Shown: positions 44,636 to 56,987, numbered from the stretch's first letter. The stretch: DNA of 64,000 nucleotides from Cupriavidus yeoncheonensis (GCF_905397275.1 NZ_CAJPUY010000002.1:372001-436000); one strand, 5' to 3'. Notes: generated from the sequence alone by a model not told the origin. Program-made: numbers and translations.

Positions 44636-45523
44636 ATGAATCCGGTATTCCCCGCCGGCGGCGCCCTTGTGCAACCGGCGCTGGCCGCGCTGCCGCCGTC
44701 GTTCCTGCTCGCGGCAGCGGCCATCCTCGGCCTGCTGGTGGGCAGCTTCCTCAACGTGGTGATCCACCGGATGCCGCGCATGATGGAGTATGACGAGGCC
44801 AACTACATCGCCGAACTGCGCGGCGATCCCCTGCCCTACCCCGAACGCTACAACCTGATGGTGCCGCGCTCGGCCTGCCCGCACTGCGGACATGCCATCG
44901 CCGCCTGGGAGAACATTCCCGTCATCAGCTATCTCTTCCTGCGCGGGCGCTGCTCGTCGTGCAAGGCGCCGATCAGCGTGCGCTACCCGCTGGTGGAACT
45001 GGCTTGCGGCGTGCTGAGCGCGCTGGCCGCCTGGCACTTCGGACCAACCTGGCAGGGCGTGGCCGCGCTGGTGCTGCTGTGGTCGCTGCTGGCGCTGACC
45101 ATGATCGATGCCGATACGCAGCTTCTGCCCGACCAGATCACGCTGCCGCTGGTGTGGCTGGGGCTGCTGCTCAACCTGGGCGGGCTGTTCGTGCCGCTGG
45201 CCGATGCGGTGATCGGTGCCGTGGCCGGCTATCTGCTGCTGTGGTCCGCCTACTGGGCGTTCAAGCTGGTACGCGGCAAGGAAGGCATGGGCTATGGCGA
45301 CTTCAAGCTGATGGCCGCGCTGGGCGCCTGGTTCGGCTGGCAGGCGCTGCCGACGCTGGTACTGCTGTCTTCGGTGGTCGGTGTGGTCTTTGGCGTGGCC
45401 AGCATCGCGCTGCGCCGCCAGGGCCGCGACACGCCTTTCCCGTTCGGCCCCTTCATTGCCGGCGCCGGCGTGCTGGTGCTGTTCTTCGGGCCGGGCATGC
45501 TGCCGCTGCTGCCGACGCCTTGA
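44636..45523 (+). CDS. pilD: Prepilin peptidase / N-methyltransferase PilD
   Basis: A 295-residue inner-membrane aspartic protease that cleaves prepilin leader peptides and N-methylates the new N-terminus. The cytosolic zinc domain has CPHCG and CSSCK; the catalytic aspartates are in TMIDADTQLLPDQITL and GYGDFKLMAALGAW. About seven membrane helices are seen. I used the ATG at 44636, three bases after the pilC stop, because a TTG at 44633 is less likely. It is followed by coaE 60 bp downstream. Confidence 0.94.
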   Translation: MNPVFPAGGALVQPALAALPPSFLLAAAAILGLLVGSFLNVVIHRMPRMMEYDEANYIAELRGDPLPYPERYNLMVPRSACPHCGHAIAAWENIPVISYLFLRGRCSSCKAPISVRYPLVELACGVLSALAAWHFGPTWQGVAALVLLWSLLALTMIDADTQLLPDQITLPLVWLGLLLNLGGLFVPLADAVIGAVAGYLLLWSAYWAFKLVRGKEGMGYGDFKLMAALGAWFGWQALPTLVLLSSVVGVVFGVASIALRRQGRDTPFPFGPFIAGAGVLVLFFGPGMLPLLPTP

Positions 45524-45583
45524 GTGGCGGCCTGCGCCGCACCAAGCTGGTATTGTTCGGGCATTGCACCCACGGAACCTGAC

Positions 45584-46222
45584 ATGCTGGAGATCGGACT
45601 GACTGGCGGCATCGGCAGCGGCAAGACGCGCGTGGCCGACATGTTCGCCGCGCGCGGCGCCGCCATCATCGACACTGACCTGCTTGCCCACGAGATCACC
45701 GCACCGGGCGGGCAGGCCATTCCCGCGCTGGTCGAAGCCTTCGGGCCGCAGTGCCTGCGCCCCGACGGCGCCATGGACCGCGACGCCATGCGCGCGGTGG
45801 TCTTTGCCGACCCTGCCGCCAAGGCGAGGCTCGAAGGCATCACCCATCCGCTGATTCGTGAACTGACCACGGCCCGCGCCAGGGCCATCGCCGATGCCCG
45901 CGAGCATCCGTACCTGATCTACGTCGTGCCGCTGCTGGTCGAATCCGGCGCATGGGTCGAGCGCGTCGGGCGCGTGCTGGTGGTGGATTGCACCGAGGAC
46001 ACGCAGATCGCGCGCGTCATGGCGCGCAATGGCTTCAGCCGCGAGCAGGTGCTGGCCATCATGGCCAAACAGGCCACGCGGGCGCAGCGGCTGGCCGTGG
46101 CCGACGATGTGGTCGACAACGACGGCCCCGTCGACGCACTCACGGCACAGGTAGACCATCTGGACCGGACCTATCGCGCGCTGTCCGCCGCCGGAGTCAG
46201 CGTACACATCACGCGCGCCTGA
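45584..46222 (+). CDS. coaE: Dephospho-CoA kinase
   Basis: A 212-residue P-loop enzyme that phosphorylates the 3'-hydroxyl of dephospho-CoA, the last step in CoA synthesis. It begins MLEIGLTGGIGSGKTRVADM with an immediate Walker A, and has IIDTDLLAHE and the HPLIREL lid segment. I chose the ATG at 45584 because the P-loop starts six residues later. It lies downstream of pilD and 214 bp above zapD, in the order pilD-coaE-zapD-yacG conserved in many proteobacteria. Confidence 0.95.
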   Translation: MLEIGLTGGIGSGKTRVADMFAARGAAIIDTDLLAHEITAPGGQAIPALVEAFGPQCLRPDGAMDRDAMRAVVFADPAAKARLEGITHPLIRELTTARARAIADAREHPYLIYVVPLLVESGAWVERVGRVLVVDCTEDTQIARVMARNGFSREQVLAIMAKQATRAQRLAVADDVVDNDGPVDALTAQVDHLDRTYRALSAAGVSVHITRA

Positions 46223-46280
46223 TGCGGAGCACAAGCAGGCACCGGCCTGTGCGCCGGTCCGGCGCATCATGCACATTGCA

Positions 46281-46309
46281 TTGTCCTCGCAGCCCGTCTC
46301 GCATAGAAT
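46281..46309 (+). promoter_or_regulatory. Promoter of zapD
   Basis: TTGTCC (46281-46286), 17 bp, then TAGAAT (46304-46309) lie 128 bp before the TTG start of zapD. This would give a leader of about 120 nt in the 214-bp gap after coaE; nothing else is seen in the gap. Confidence 0.6.
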
Positions 46310-46436
46310 GCGCTGGAACATAACGCGAAATGCGCGGATGGCCGCGGCTTCCACGCATTCCTGACGTTCCCCGGGCCACGCCCGCACCGTGACGCTCCCA
46401 CAGGAGCGCCGCCTCAGCGCTGCACGGACATAGCAC

Positions 46437-47195
46437 TTGATCCTGTACGAATATCCTTTCAACGAACGCATCAGGATGCTGCTGCGCCTGGAAGACCTGT
46501 TCGATCGGCTGGATTACTTCCTCGGCCAGGAACACGCCCTGCAGCACCATGTCGCACTGACCACGCTGTTCGAGATCATCGACGTGGCCGGCCGCGCCGA
46601 CCTCAAGACCGACCTGATCAAGGAACTGGAACGCCAGCGCCAGGCGCTGACCGCGTTGCGCGTCAATCCCCAGATCGACCAGCAAGCGCTGGACGCCGTC
46701 ATCGGCGAGATCGAGCAAGGCATTGCCATGCTCAACCAGACCGTGGGCAAGGCGGGCCAGCTGCTGGCCGACAACGAGTGGCTGACCAGCATCCGCAGCC
46801 GCGCGATCATTCCCGGCGGTACCTGCGAGTTCGACCTGCCGGCCTACTACGCCTGGCAGCATCGTCCGGCCGGGGAACGCCGCGCCGATATCCTGAAATG
46901 GGCCAGACCGCTGGTGGCGCTGCGCGCCGGTACGTCAACGGTATTGCGCCTGCTGCGCGAATCGGGCCAGAGCGGCAAGGTGATCGCCACGGGCGGCAGC
47001 TACCAGCAAATGCTATCGGGCCGCAGCTACCAGCTCATGCAGGTGCACCTCGATGACTCGCTGCTGGCCTTTATCCCCGAGATGAGCGCCAACAAGTACA
47101 TGCTGTGGGTCCGCTTTACGCAGCAGGACGGCGACCTGCGCCCGCGTTCGGTCGACGCCGACATCCCGTTCCTGCTCAAGCTCTGCAATTTCTGA
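46437..47195 (+). CDS. zapD: Cell division protein ZapD
   Basis: A 252-residue cytoplasmic protein that cross-links FtsZ filaments at the division site. [20 protein letters not shown] at the N-terminus, [20 protein letters not shown] and the central [15 protein letters not shown] match ZapD. The start is a TTG codon (46437), which yields the conserved N-terminus; no ATG fits. The ribosome site is weak. yacG follows after 4 bp and is probably co-translated. The FtsZ gene it acts with is at 57965-59161 in the same window. Confidence 0.93.
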   Translation: MILYEYPFNERIRMLLRLEDLFDRLDYFLGQEHALQHHVALTTLFEIIDVAGRADLKTDLIKELERQRQALTALRVNPQIDQQALDAVIGEIEQGIAMLNQTVGKAGQLLADNEWLTSIRSRAIIPGGTCEFDLPAYYAWQHRPAGERRADILKWARPLVALRAGTSTVLRLLRESGQSGKVIATGGSYQQMLSGRSYQLMQVHLDDSLLAFIPEMSANKYMLWVRFTQQDGDLRPRSVDADIPFLLKLCNF

Positions 47196-47199
47196 AGCC

Positions 47200-47391
47200 A
47201 TGCCTGCCGTCGTCAAATGTCCCACCTGCGGCACCAAGGTGGAATGGATTCCCGAAAACAAGTTCCGCCCGTTCTGCTCCGAGCGCTGCAGGCAGATCGA
47301 CCTGGGCGCGTGGGCGTCCGAGAAGTACGTGATCGGCAGCAAACCCGGCGAAACCCCTTCGCCGGACCTGCCGGAAGACGAAGACGACTGA
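47200..47391 (+). CDS. yacG: DNA gyrase inhibitor YacG
   Basis: A 63-residue zinc-finger protein. The zinc ligands are C7 and C10 (CPTCG) and two cysteines in FCSERCR. It inhibits DNA gyrase by binding GyrB, as shown for the E. coli homologue. The acidic tail EDEDD is usual. It lies 4 bp after zapD, in the coaE-zapD-yacG order seen in E. coli, and converges with the OPT transporter. Confidence 0.93.
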   Translation: MPAVVKCPTCGTKVEWIPENKFRPFCSERCRQIDLGAWASEKYVIGSKPGETPSPDLPEDEDD

Positions 47392-47419
47392 GCCGCGACG
47401 ACCGGGTCGTCCCGGCAGC

Positions 47420-49459
47420 TCAGTGCGCCGCGGCCAGCACGCGGCGGTAGAACCCCACGCACACCAGCACGAACACCGCCAGGCCGAGCCATTCGGCCGT
47501 ACCGGCAAAGCCCTCGCCCACCACGGCCAGCGGCGCGTCCTTGCCTGACAGGCCGATCACGGCCGCCAGCAGCACCCCGACCAGGCTTTCCCCGACGATC
47601 AGGCCCGAGGCCAACAGCGTGCCGCGCCGTTCGGCATGTTCAAGCGCCAGCTTGACGTAGTCGCCGCGCGCGATGGCGCGGCGACGCTCGGAGCGCACCA
47701 GGAACCACGCGAGCACGGCGCCCACGACCAGCGCCGAACTGATCGTCGGCGGCAGGTAAATGCCGATGCCCACGGCCAGTACCGGAAGGCGCGCGGTACC
47801 GCCGCGGCGGCGCAGGATTTCATCGATCGTGATCAGCACCACGCCAAGCGCGATGCCGATCAGGATCATGTTCCAGTTGAGCTTGTGCGTGAAGATGCCG
47901 GTGGCAATGGCCGTCATCAGCGTGGCCTGCGGAGCCGCCAGCGCCTGCCCCGGGTCCATGCCCGGGCGCGGCAGCGCACCGGCGAACCCGTAGGCGTTGT
48001 AGAGCAGGTCCAGTACCGGCGGGATCACCGCCGCACCCACCGCGCAGCCGATCAGCAGCGCAACCTGCTGGCGCCACGGCGTGGCGCCGACGAGCCAGCC
48101 GGTCTTCAGGTCCTGCAGGTTGTCATTGGAAATGGTGGCCACGGCCAGCACGGCCGAGGTCGTGAAGATGGCCAGCGCAATCGCGAACTTGCCGCCTTCC
48201 GGTGTATCGAGCAGGCCGTCGGCGGTGCCGATCACCAGGATCAGCAGCGACACCAGGATCACCGCGATGATGCCAATGCCCGAAATCGGGCTGGCGGACG
48301 AACCGACCAGTCCCGCCATGTAGCCGCAGGCCGCGGCCACCAGGAAACCGAACACGAACGCGAACAGCACGGCGCAGCCCACCAGGCGCCAGCGCGCCCC
48401 GGCCTCCATCGGCGCCGGCATCATGAAATAGCCAAAGGTTGCCGCGAGGACCACTGCCAGCACGACGGCCAGGATGCCGATCCAGCGCACCGGCATGTCC
48501 TTCTGGGTGCGAGGCATGCCCGCACCGCCAGCTGCACCCGCCCCTTTGATCGCGCCGAGCGACGCGCGGATGCCATCCAGCATCGGCCGGGCCAGCGTGA
48601 TCAGCGTCCAGATCGCGGCGATGCCGATCGTGCCCGCGCCGATGAAGCGCACCTGCGTGCTCCACACCATGGTGCCGAAGGCCTGCAGCGTGGCGCCTTC
48701 CGGACGCGGCGTGATGGCCGTCAGCCACGGCACGGCAATGCCCCAGGTCAGCAGCAGCCCGAGCAGCATGGCGAGGCCGCCGACAATGCCGACCAGGTAG
48801 CCTGCGCCGACCAGCGCCAGCGAGAAGCCCATCGAGAAGCGCACCACCGATGCCCCGGCCGCCAGCCACAGGTTGGCGCCTTCGGCGAGCAGGCGCAGTC
48901 CGCCCGCGGCGAAGCTGAACACGCCGGCGACGAGACCACCGGCCATCAGGTCGGCGAGCCCGGTGCCCTGCTTCTTCGTGCCTGGCGCCGTGTCCTGCCC
49001 GGCGCTGCCCACGCGCAGGATCTCGGCGGCGGCCACGCCTTCCGGGTATGGCAGGTCGCTCTGCACCACCATCGCGTGGCGCAGCGGGATGCTGAACAGC
49101 ACGCCGAGCATGCCGCCGGCCGCGCAGATCGACAGCGTCTGCCAGAACGGGAAGCCCTGCCAGTAGCCGAGCATCACCAGGCCCGGCAGCACGAAGATGA
49201 TCGACGACAGGGTGCCCGCAGCCGAAGCCTGCGTCTGCACCATATTGTTTTCGAGGATATTTGCGCCCGGGAACAGGCGCAGGACTGCCATCGAGATGAC
49301 GGCGGCCGGAATCGCCGAGGAAAAGGTCAGCCCGACCTTGAGGCCAAGGTAGATATTGGAGGCGGTGAACACTACCGTGATCAGCGCCCCAAGGATGATG
49401 CCGCGCAGCGTCAGCTCAGGCAGGGAGATATCGTCGGCGACGCGGTCTGCACGTTGCAT
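47420..49459 (-). CDS. OPT family oligopeptide transporter
   Basis: A 679-residue inner-membrane transporter with about 15-16 transmembrane helices. The start (ELTLRGIILGALITVVFTASNIYLGLKVGLTFSSAIPAAV) and the repeated GSTG-free helix pattern match the OPT superfamily; members move oligopeptides or metal-siderophore conjugates with protons. Among them, this type resembles the bacterial group of unknown substrate. It lies on the minus strand between mutT-like and yacG, which are neighbours in E. coli, so it interrupts that ancestral order. Its stop faces yacG, with only a small hairpin (47398-47412) between. Confidence 0.9.
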   Translation of the reverse strand: MQRADRVADDISLPELTLRGIILGALITVVFTASNIYLGLKVGLTFSSAIPAAVISMAVLRLFPGANILENNMVQTQASAAGTLSSIIFVLPGLVMLGYWQGFPFWQTLSICAAGGMLGVLFSIPLRHAMVVQSDLPYPEGVAAAEILRVGSAGQDTAPGTKKQGTGLADLMAGGLVAGVFSFAAGGLRLLAEGANLWLAAGASVVRFSMGFSLALVGAGYLVGIVGGLAMLLGLLLTWGIAVPWLTAITPRPEGATLQAFGTMVWSTQVRFIGAGTIGIAAIWTLITLARPMLDGIRASLGAIKGAGAAGGAGMPRTQKDMPVRWIGILAVVLAVVLAATFGYFMMPAPMEAGARWRLVGCAVLFAFVFGFLVAAACGYMAGLVGSSASPISGIGIIAVILVSLLILVIGTADGLLDTPEGGKFAIALAIFTTSAVLAVATISNDNLQDLKTGWLVGATPWRQQVALLIGCAVGAAVIPPVLDLLYNAYGFAGALPRPGMDPGQALAAPQATLMTAIATGIFTHKLNWNMILIGIALGVVLITIDEILRRRGGTARLPVLAVGIGIYLPPTISSALVVGAVLAWFLVRSERRRAIARGDYVKLALEHAERRGTLLASGLIVGESLVGVLLAAVIGLSGKDAPLAVVGEGFAGTAEWLGLAVFVLVCVGFYRRVLAAAH

Positions 49460-49537
49460 ACGGGTCCTTTCTTGCTGTTATTGTGTCGGCGCAATCACGG
49501 GCGCCGCGGCCGCGGGGGCGCGGTAAAGCTCGGATGG

Positions 49538-49966
49538 TCAGGCGGGCCGGGATTCTTCGCCGAGCCATTCGACCACCGGGATGGTGGCCGGCAGCAGCGG
49601 TTCGACCGTCACCGGCACCGTCTGCCACGAAAAGGCCTGGCCTTCGCGCCCGATGGGATCGCCGCGCCAGGCCGTGACCTTGCAGAAATGCAGCCGCACG
49701 TAGGCGTGCGGGTAGTCGTGTTCGAGCACGTGCCAACGCACACATTCGGTGATATCCAGGCCCAGTTCTTCATGGAGTTCGCGCGCCAGCGCGGCTTCCA
49801 CGGTCTCGCCCGGTTCGAGCTTGCCGCCCGGGAATTCCCAGTAGCCCTCGTACGGCTTGCCGCCCGGGCGCTGCGCCAGCAGGAAGCGGCCGTCGGGCTG
49901 CACCAGCACGCCGACGGCCACCTCGGTGACCTTGCGCGGCGCAACCGTGTCTTGCGCCTGGGTCAT
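49538..49966 (-). CDS. mutT: NUDIX hydrolase, MutT-like
   Basis: A 142-residue protein with a complete NUDIX box (GGKLEPGETVEAALARELHEELGL region near residues 45-67; only a part is quoted: GGKLEPGETV and RELHEELGL). It follows the usual place of mutT downstream of secA in E. coli, though here argJ and a DUF815 gene intervene. MutT removes 8-oxo-dGTP from the nucleotide pool. The ATG at 49966 overlaps the DUF815 stop by 4 bp. Function as MutT is inferred from the fold and synteny. Confidence 0.82.
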   Translation of the reverse strand: MTQAQDTVAPRKVTEVAVGVLVQPDGRFLLAQRPGGKPYEGYWEFPGGKLEPGETVEAALARELHEELGLDITECVRWHVLEHDYPHAYVRLHFCKVTAWRGDPIGREGQAFSWQTVPVTVEPLLPATIPVVEWLGEESRPA

Positions 49967-50859
49967 GCGCCCTCCACATCGGCAATGAACGGCTTGCCAT
50001 GCTTGCCGCCCCAGTCGCGCGCAAACTGCCAGGCCACGCGGCCCGAGCGCGAGCCGCGCTCCAGCGCCCACACCAGCGCATCGCCGCGCGCGGCGGCAAT
50101 GTCCTCGTCCGTGCAGCCAAAATGCTTGAGCCAGTGGCCGACAATGGACAGGTACTCGTCCTGCTTGGGCGGATAGAAGGACAGCCACAGGCCGAAGCGC
50201 TCGGACAGCGAGATCTTCTCCTCGACCACTTCGCCGGGATGGATCTCGCCATCTTCGGTGTGGCGGTAGGACTCGTTGTCCTTCATGTACTCGGGCAGCA
50301 GGTGGCGGCGGTTGGATGTGGCATACACCAGCACATTGTCCGACTGCGCGGCCACCGAGCCGTCGAGCGCCGACTTGAGCGCCTTGTAGCCCGATTCGCC
50401 GTCCTCGAACGACAGGTCATCGCAGAAGATCACGAAGCGCTCCGGGCGCTGCGCGACCTGCTCGACGATATCGCCAAGGTCGCCCAGGTCGCTCTTGTCC
50501 ACTTCCACCAGCCGCAGGCCGTCCTTGACGAAGGCATTGAGGCAGGCCTTGATCAGCGACGACTTGCCGGTACCGCGCGCGCCGGTCAGCAGCACGTTGT
50601 TGGCCGGCAGCTGGTTCACGAACTGGCGCGTATTGGCGACGATGGCGTCCTTCTGGCGCTCGATGTTCTTGAGGTCATCCAGGTGGATCGGCGGCAGCTG
50701 GCGCACCGGCTGCAGGTAGCCGATATTGCCGAACAGGCTCTGCCGCTTGCGCCAGCGGAACGCTACGGCCTCCTGCCAGTCCGCATCTGTCAGCTGCGCC
50801 GGCAGCCACTGTTCGAGTCGGGCGAGGAAGTTGTCGAGGCGGGAGGCGAGGTCAGACAT
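49963..50859 (-). CDS. ATP-binding protein, DUF815 family (AAA+)
   Basis: A 298-residue P-loop ATPase. Walker A is LLTGARGTGKSSLIKACL (about 90-107) and Walker B-like FVIFCDDLSFE (about 143-153). The family DUF815 is AAA+-like and of unknown function. It is coupled to the mutT-like gene by an ATGA overlap and lies 36 bp below argJ, so all may be on one transcript. No signal or membrane segment is seen. Confidence 0.88.
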   Translation of the reverse strand: MSDLASRLDNFLARLEQWLPAQLTDADWQEAVAFRWRKRQSLFGNIGYLQPVRQLPPIHLDDLKNIERQKDAIVANTRQFVNQLPANNVLLTGARGTGKSSLIKACLNAFVKDGLRLVEVDKSDLGDLGDIVEQVAQRPERFVIFCDDLSFEDGESGYKALKSALDGSVAAQSDNVLVYATSNRRHLLPEYMKDNESYRHTEDGEIHPGEVVEEKISLSERFGLWLSFYPPKQDEYLSIVGHWLKHFGCTDEDIAAARGDALVWALERGSRSGRVAWQFARDWGGKHGKPFIADVEGA

Positions 50860-50895
50860 GGCGGCAGCGGAGCGTGATTGAACAGGGGGCGATGA

Positions 50896-52122
50896 TTACG
50901 AACGGTAGTCGGCGTTGATCGACACGTAGTCGTGCGAGAGATCGCAGGTCCACACCGTGGCCTCGGCATTGCCGCGGCCCAGGGCGATGCGCACGGTGAT
51001 CTCGGCCTGCTTCATCACACGCTGGCCATCCTCTTCGAGATAATCAGGGTTGCGGCCGCCGTCGCGGGCCACCCAGACGTCGTCGAGCCACAGGTTGACG
51101 CGGTCGACATCGAGGTCGTCCACGCCGGCGTAACCGACGGCGGCGAGGATACGGCCCAGGTTGGGGTCCGAGGCATAGAACGCGGTCTTGACCAGCGGCG
51201 AGTGCGCCACGGCATAGGCGATCTGGCGGCACTCGGCCACATCCTTGCCGCCTTCCACGCGGATGGTCATGAGCTTGGTCGCGCCCTCGCCGTCGCGCAC
51301 GATCATCTGCGCGAGTTCCTGGGCCAGGCTCGTAACGGCCTCGCGCAGCGCCTCGAAGGCCGGGCCTTCGGCGCGGTCGATGGCGGCGCCCGACTTGCCC
51401 GAGGCAATCAGCACGAAGGAATCGTTGGTCGAGGTGTCGCCGTCGATCGTGATGCTGTTGAACGAGTGGTCGGCCGCATGCGAGACCAGCGCCTGCAGCA
51501 CCGGCTGGGCCACGGCCGCGTCGGTGGCGATGAAGCCGAGCATGGTCGCCATGTTGGGGCGGATCATGCCCGCGCCCTTGCTGATGCCGCTCAGCGTGAC
51601 GGTCTTGCCGTCGATCTGCACCGTGCGCGACGCCGCCTTGGGCTGCGTGTCGGTGGTCATGATGGCTTCGGCGGCGGCCAGCCAGTTGTCCGGCTTCGCG
51701 TTGGCGATGGCGGCGGGCAGCACGGCGACCAGGCGGTCCACCGGCAGCTGCTCCAGGATCACGCCGGTGGAGAACGGCAGCACCTGGTCGGTGCTGATGT
51801 GCAGCTTGGCCGCCAGGGCATCGCAGGTCGCCCGCGCATTCGCCAGGCCGAGGTGGCCGGTGCCGGCATTGGCGTTGCCGGTGTTGATCACCAGTGCGCG
51901 AATGCCCTTGCCGGACGCCAGGTGCTCGCGGCATACCTGCACGGGAGCAGCGCAGAAGCGGTTGCGCGTGAACACGCCGGCAACGGTGCTGCCTTCGGCC
52001 ACGCGCACCACCAACACGTCCTTGCGGTTGGCCTTGCGGATGCCGGCCTCGGCCCAGCCGAGCTCCACGCCGGCAACGGGTTTCAGGTTCTCTGCCTGCG
52101 GCAGCGGAAGATTGACGGGCAT
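50896..52122 (-). CDS. argJ: Bifunctional glutamate N-acetyltransferase / amino-acid acetyltransferase ArgJ
   Basis: A 408-residue enzyme of the acetyl cycle of arginine synthesis, transferring acetyl from N-acetylornithine to glutamate. It self-cleaves at A192-T193 in [15 protein letters not shown]193 becomes the nucleophile. Flanking motifs TGNANAGTG and FSTGVI are also conserved. Whether it can also use acetyl-CoA depends on residues I cannot judge. It is on the minus strand downstream of secA, after a 145-bp gap with a 10-bp-arm hairpin. Confidence 0.95.
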   Translation of the reverse strand: MPVNLPLPQAENLKPVAGVELGWAEAGIRKANRKDVLVVRVAEGSTVAGVFTRNRFCAAPVQVCREHLASGKGIRALVINTGNANAGTGHLGLANARATCDALAAKLHISTDQVLPFSTGVILEQLPVDRLVAVLPAAIANAKPDNWLAAAEAIMTTDTQPKAASRTVQIDGKTVTLSGISKGAGMIRPNMATMLGFIATDAAVAQPVLQALVSHAADHSFNSITIDGDTSTNDSFVLIASGKSGAAIDRAEGPAFEALREAVTSLAQELAQMIVRDGEGATKLMTIRVEGGKDVAECRQIAYAVAHSPLVKTAFYASDPNLGRILAAVGYAGVDDLDVDRVNLWLDDVWVARDGGRNPDYLEEDGQRVMKQAEITVRIALGRGNAEATVWTCDLSHDYVSINADYRS

Positions 52123-52175
52123 ATCGGCTCCTGTCCTGTAGTCCTGCTTGATCTGTCTGTTCAGTCGTCAGACGA

Positions 52176-52200
52176 ACATGCCCGCTTGGCGCGGGCATGT
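52176..52200 (-). terminator. Possible terminator between secA and argJ
   Basis: ACATGCCCGC-N5-GCGGGCATGT (52176-52200) is a perfect 10-bp stem. It lies 68-92 bp below the secA stop, but no T-run follows on the minus strand, so it may be an attenuator or a mRNA end-stabiliser. Confidence 0.4.
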
Positions 52201-52267
52201 CGTTACCTCTTCGCCCCTTCCGCCGTGGCGGCGAGGGCCGTCGTGCATGGTCCGGCTGGCGCCAGGA

Positions 52268-55042
<2,775 letters not shown>

Positions 55043-55424
55043 CGAGTGCTTTCACCTGCGCGGGCCGGACCGGCGACCCGCGTACGGGCGGCCCCAGCCG
55101 TGCCAGGCATGGATAGATTGGCGCAAAACGCCGAGTTTATCATGTGCCGGGGTCGCGGCCGGGACGGGTGCGGCCGTGTTACCAAAGCCCGACGGGCCCC
55201 GGCGGGACTTGATCTATCGAAAGATCGGGACGAACCGGCAAGGTTCAATCGCCAGCCGCCTGGCGCGTCGCAATCGGCGTCACAGGAGGCTCCGCGGCCG
55301 CCCGCAGAAAGCCGTGCCGATTGCGTGGCACGCCGTTCACATGGATTGGTCAAAGGCAGGTGCGGCCCGCCGCGCGCCGGATGTCGGCCGGAACGCTGCC
55401 CTGCCGGCTTGCTAGAATCTACAG
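55043..55424. other. Divergent regulatory region between secA and dciA-like gene
   Basis: A 382-bp stretch with no gene. It must carry the secA promoter on the minus strand. On the plus strand TAGAAT (55413-55418) lies only 7 bp before the dciA-like ATG, pointing to a leaderless mRNA. No SecM-like reading frame is seen. Confidence 0.5.
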
Positions 55425-55931
55425 ATGCGCCTGTTCACCCACCACGCCCTGAAGACTCCGGCGGCCAAGCCTCTCAACGACTGGCTGGCCAAGGCCGGTC
55501 CGGTTTCCGCGCTGATGCAGACCGCGCGGGAACTCGCGTCGCTGGAAGCGGAGGTGCTGTCGCTGCTGCCACCTGCCATGCGCAACGGCATTGCCGTCGC
55601 CGGGATCAAGCGCGATGGCCGCGGACCGCAGCAGGAACAGGTACTGCTGTTGCTGGCCGCGCATGGCGCCGCGGCGGCGCGTGTGCGCCAGGTCGTGCCG
55701 ACATTGCTGTCCCGCCTGCAGGAGCGGGGCTCGCAGGTTTCTGCCATCCGGGTACGGGTACAACCCGAGGCAACGCGCCACAGCGACTGGGATACCGGTC
55801 CCGTGGTGCGGCCGCGGACCAACGGGCAGATGACGGCAGTCGGGCTTGCCAGCCTGGACGAATTGGCGCGCAGCTTGCCGCCGTCACCGCTGCAGGATGC
55901 ACTGAAGACCCTGCTGTCGCATCATCGGTAG
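55425..55931 (+). CDS. DciA-like (DUF721) protein
   Basis: A 168-residue basic-to-neutral protein with DUF721/DciA signatures in its first half (residues about 15-100; LNDWLAKAGPVSALMQTARE and VLSLLPPAMRN). DciA proteins, which lack homology to DnaC, load the replicative helicase DnaB in many bacteria. The C-terminal half is species-variable. The start is the ATG at 55425 with no ribosome site and a TAGAAT close by. It stands where secM lies in E. coli, between secA and lpxC. Helicase loading here is inferred only from family membership. Confidence 0.72.
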   Translation: MRLFTHHALKTPAAKPLNDWLAKAGPVSALMQTARELASLEAEVLSLLPPAMRNGIAVAGIKRDGRGPQQEQVLLLLAAHGAAAARVRQVVPTLLSRLQERGSQVSAIRVRVQPEATRHSDWDTGPVVRPRTNGQMTAVGLASLDELARSLPPSPLQDALKTLLSHHR

Positions 55932-55943
55932 GATCACAAAAAG

Positions 55944-55973
55944 AAAAACCGGCCTGGGCCGGTTTTCTTTTTT
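55944..55973. terminator. Bidirectional terminator between dciA-like gene and lpxC
   Basis: AAAACCGGCC and GGCCGGTTTT (within 55945-55966) form a stem with a tight loop and flanking A/T runs (AAAAAG before, CTTTTTT after). It lies 13 bp after the dciA-like stop and 16 bp below the lpxC stop on the other strand. Confidence 0.9.
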
Positions 55974-55988
55974 CGACGCCTGCCGCAA

Positions 55989-56906
55989 TCACGCAAACGC
56001 GGGCTGCACCTGCGGCAGGAACGCGGTGGGAGCGTCCTCGACACGGTCGAACGTGACCAGCTCATAAGCCTCCTGGTCCGCCAGCAGCGCGCGCAGCAAC
56101 AGGTTGTTCAGGCCGTGGCCCGACTTGTGCGCGACATAGGAACCGATCAGCGGATGGCCGACGACATACAGGTCGCCGATCGCGTCCAGGATCTTGTGGC
56201 GCACGAACTCGTCGCCGTAGCGCAGCTCTTCGTTGTTGAGCATGCGATGCTCGTCCAGCACGATCGCGTTGTCCAGGCTGCCGCCACGGGCCAGGCCCAT
56301 TTCGCGCAGCGCCTCGACCTCATGCGCGAAGCCGAAGGTGCGGGCACGGGCGATCTCGCGCACGTAGCTGGTATCGGCGAAGTCGATCGAGAAGTTCTGG
56401 CCGGTCTTGTCGACAGCCGGATGGCGGAAGTCGATCGTGAACGAGAGCTTGAAGCCGAAGAACGGTTCCAGGCGCGCCAGCTTGTCGCCCTCGCGCACTT
56501 CCACGGCCTTCTTCACGCGGATGAAACGCTTGGCGGCGTTCTGCTCTTCGATACCGGCCGATTGCAGCAGGAACACGAACGATGCCGCGCTGCCGTCCAT
56601 GATCGGGATTTCCTCGGCGTCGACGTCGACATAGAGGTTGTCGATGCCCAGGCCGGCGCAAGCCGACATCAGGTGCTCGACCGTGGAAACGCGCGCGCCA
56701 TCCTTCTGCAGCACCGATGCCAGGCGCGTGTCGCCGATGGCTCCGGCGGCCACGGGAATCTCCACGGCTTCGGGCAGGTCTACGCGGGTGAAAACGATAC
56801 CGGTGTCGGCCAGGGCCGGCCGCAGGGTCAGCGTCACTTTGCGACCCGAGTGCAGACCGATACCGACCGTCTTCACCAGGGACTTGATGGTGCGCTGTTT
56901 GAGCAT
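55989..56906 (-). CDS. lpxC: UDP-3-O-acyl-N-acetylglucosamine deacetylase LpxC
   Basis: A 305-residue zinc enzyme of lipid A synthesis, the first committed step. Zinc ligands are H78 (VEHLMS), H237 and D241 ([14 protein letters not shown]); H264 (SGHG) is the conserved catalytic histidine. [20 protein letters not shown] starts the protein at 56906. A -10-like TAAAAT (56958-56963) with TTAGCG 18 bp upstream lies before it, and a hairpin AAAACCT-ATC-AGGTTTT (56925-56941) is in the leader. It belongs to the cell-envelope cluster, between dciA-like and peroxiredoxin. Confidence 0.96.
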   Translation of the reverse strand: MLKQRTIKSLVKTVGIGLHSGRKVTLTLRPALADTGIVFTRVDLPEAVEIPVAAGAIGDTRLASVLQKDGARVSTVEHLMSACAGLGIDNLYVDVDAEEIPIMDGSAASFVFLLQSAGIEEQNAAKRFIRVKKAVEVREGDKLARLEPFFGFKLSFTIDFRHPAVDKTGQNFSIDFADTSYVREIARARTFGFAHEVEALREMGLARGGSLDNAIVLDEHRMLNNEELRYGDEFVRHKILDAIGDLYVVGHPLIGSYVAHKSGHGLNNLLLRALLADQEAYELVTFDRVEDAPTAFLPQVQPAFA

Positions 56907-56924
56907 GGCGGCCTCAATATTATT

Positions 56925-56987
56925 AAAACCTATCAGGTTTTCTTAGTCGATTAAGTGATTTTACCACTGCTAGGGAAATCCCGCTAA
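56925..56987 (-). promoter_or_regulatory. Promoter and leader hairpin of lpxC
   Basis: TTAGCG (56982-56987) and TAAAAT (56958-56963) are 18 bp apart, just upstream of a short AU-rich hairpin (56925-56941) that sits 19 nt before the ATG and next to GAGG, the ribosome site. Confidence 0.5.

Noticed and set aside
47636..50176. Long open frame opposite the OPT and mutT genes
   Set aside because: It is Arg/Gln/His-rich shadow coding, opposite real multi-pass and NUDIX proteins.
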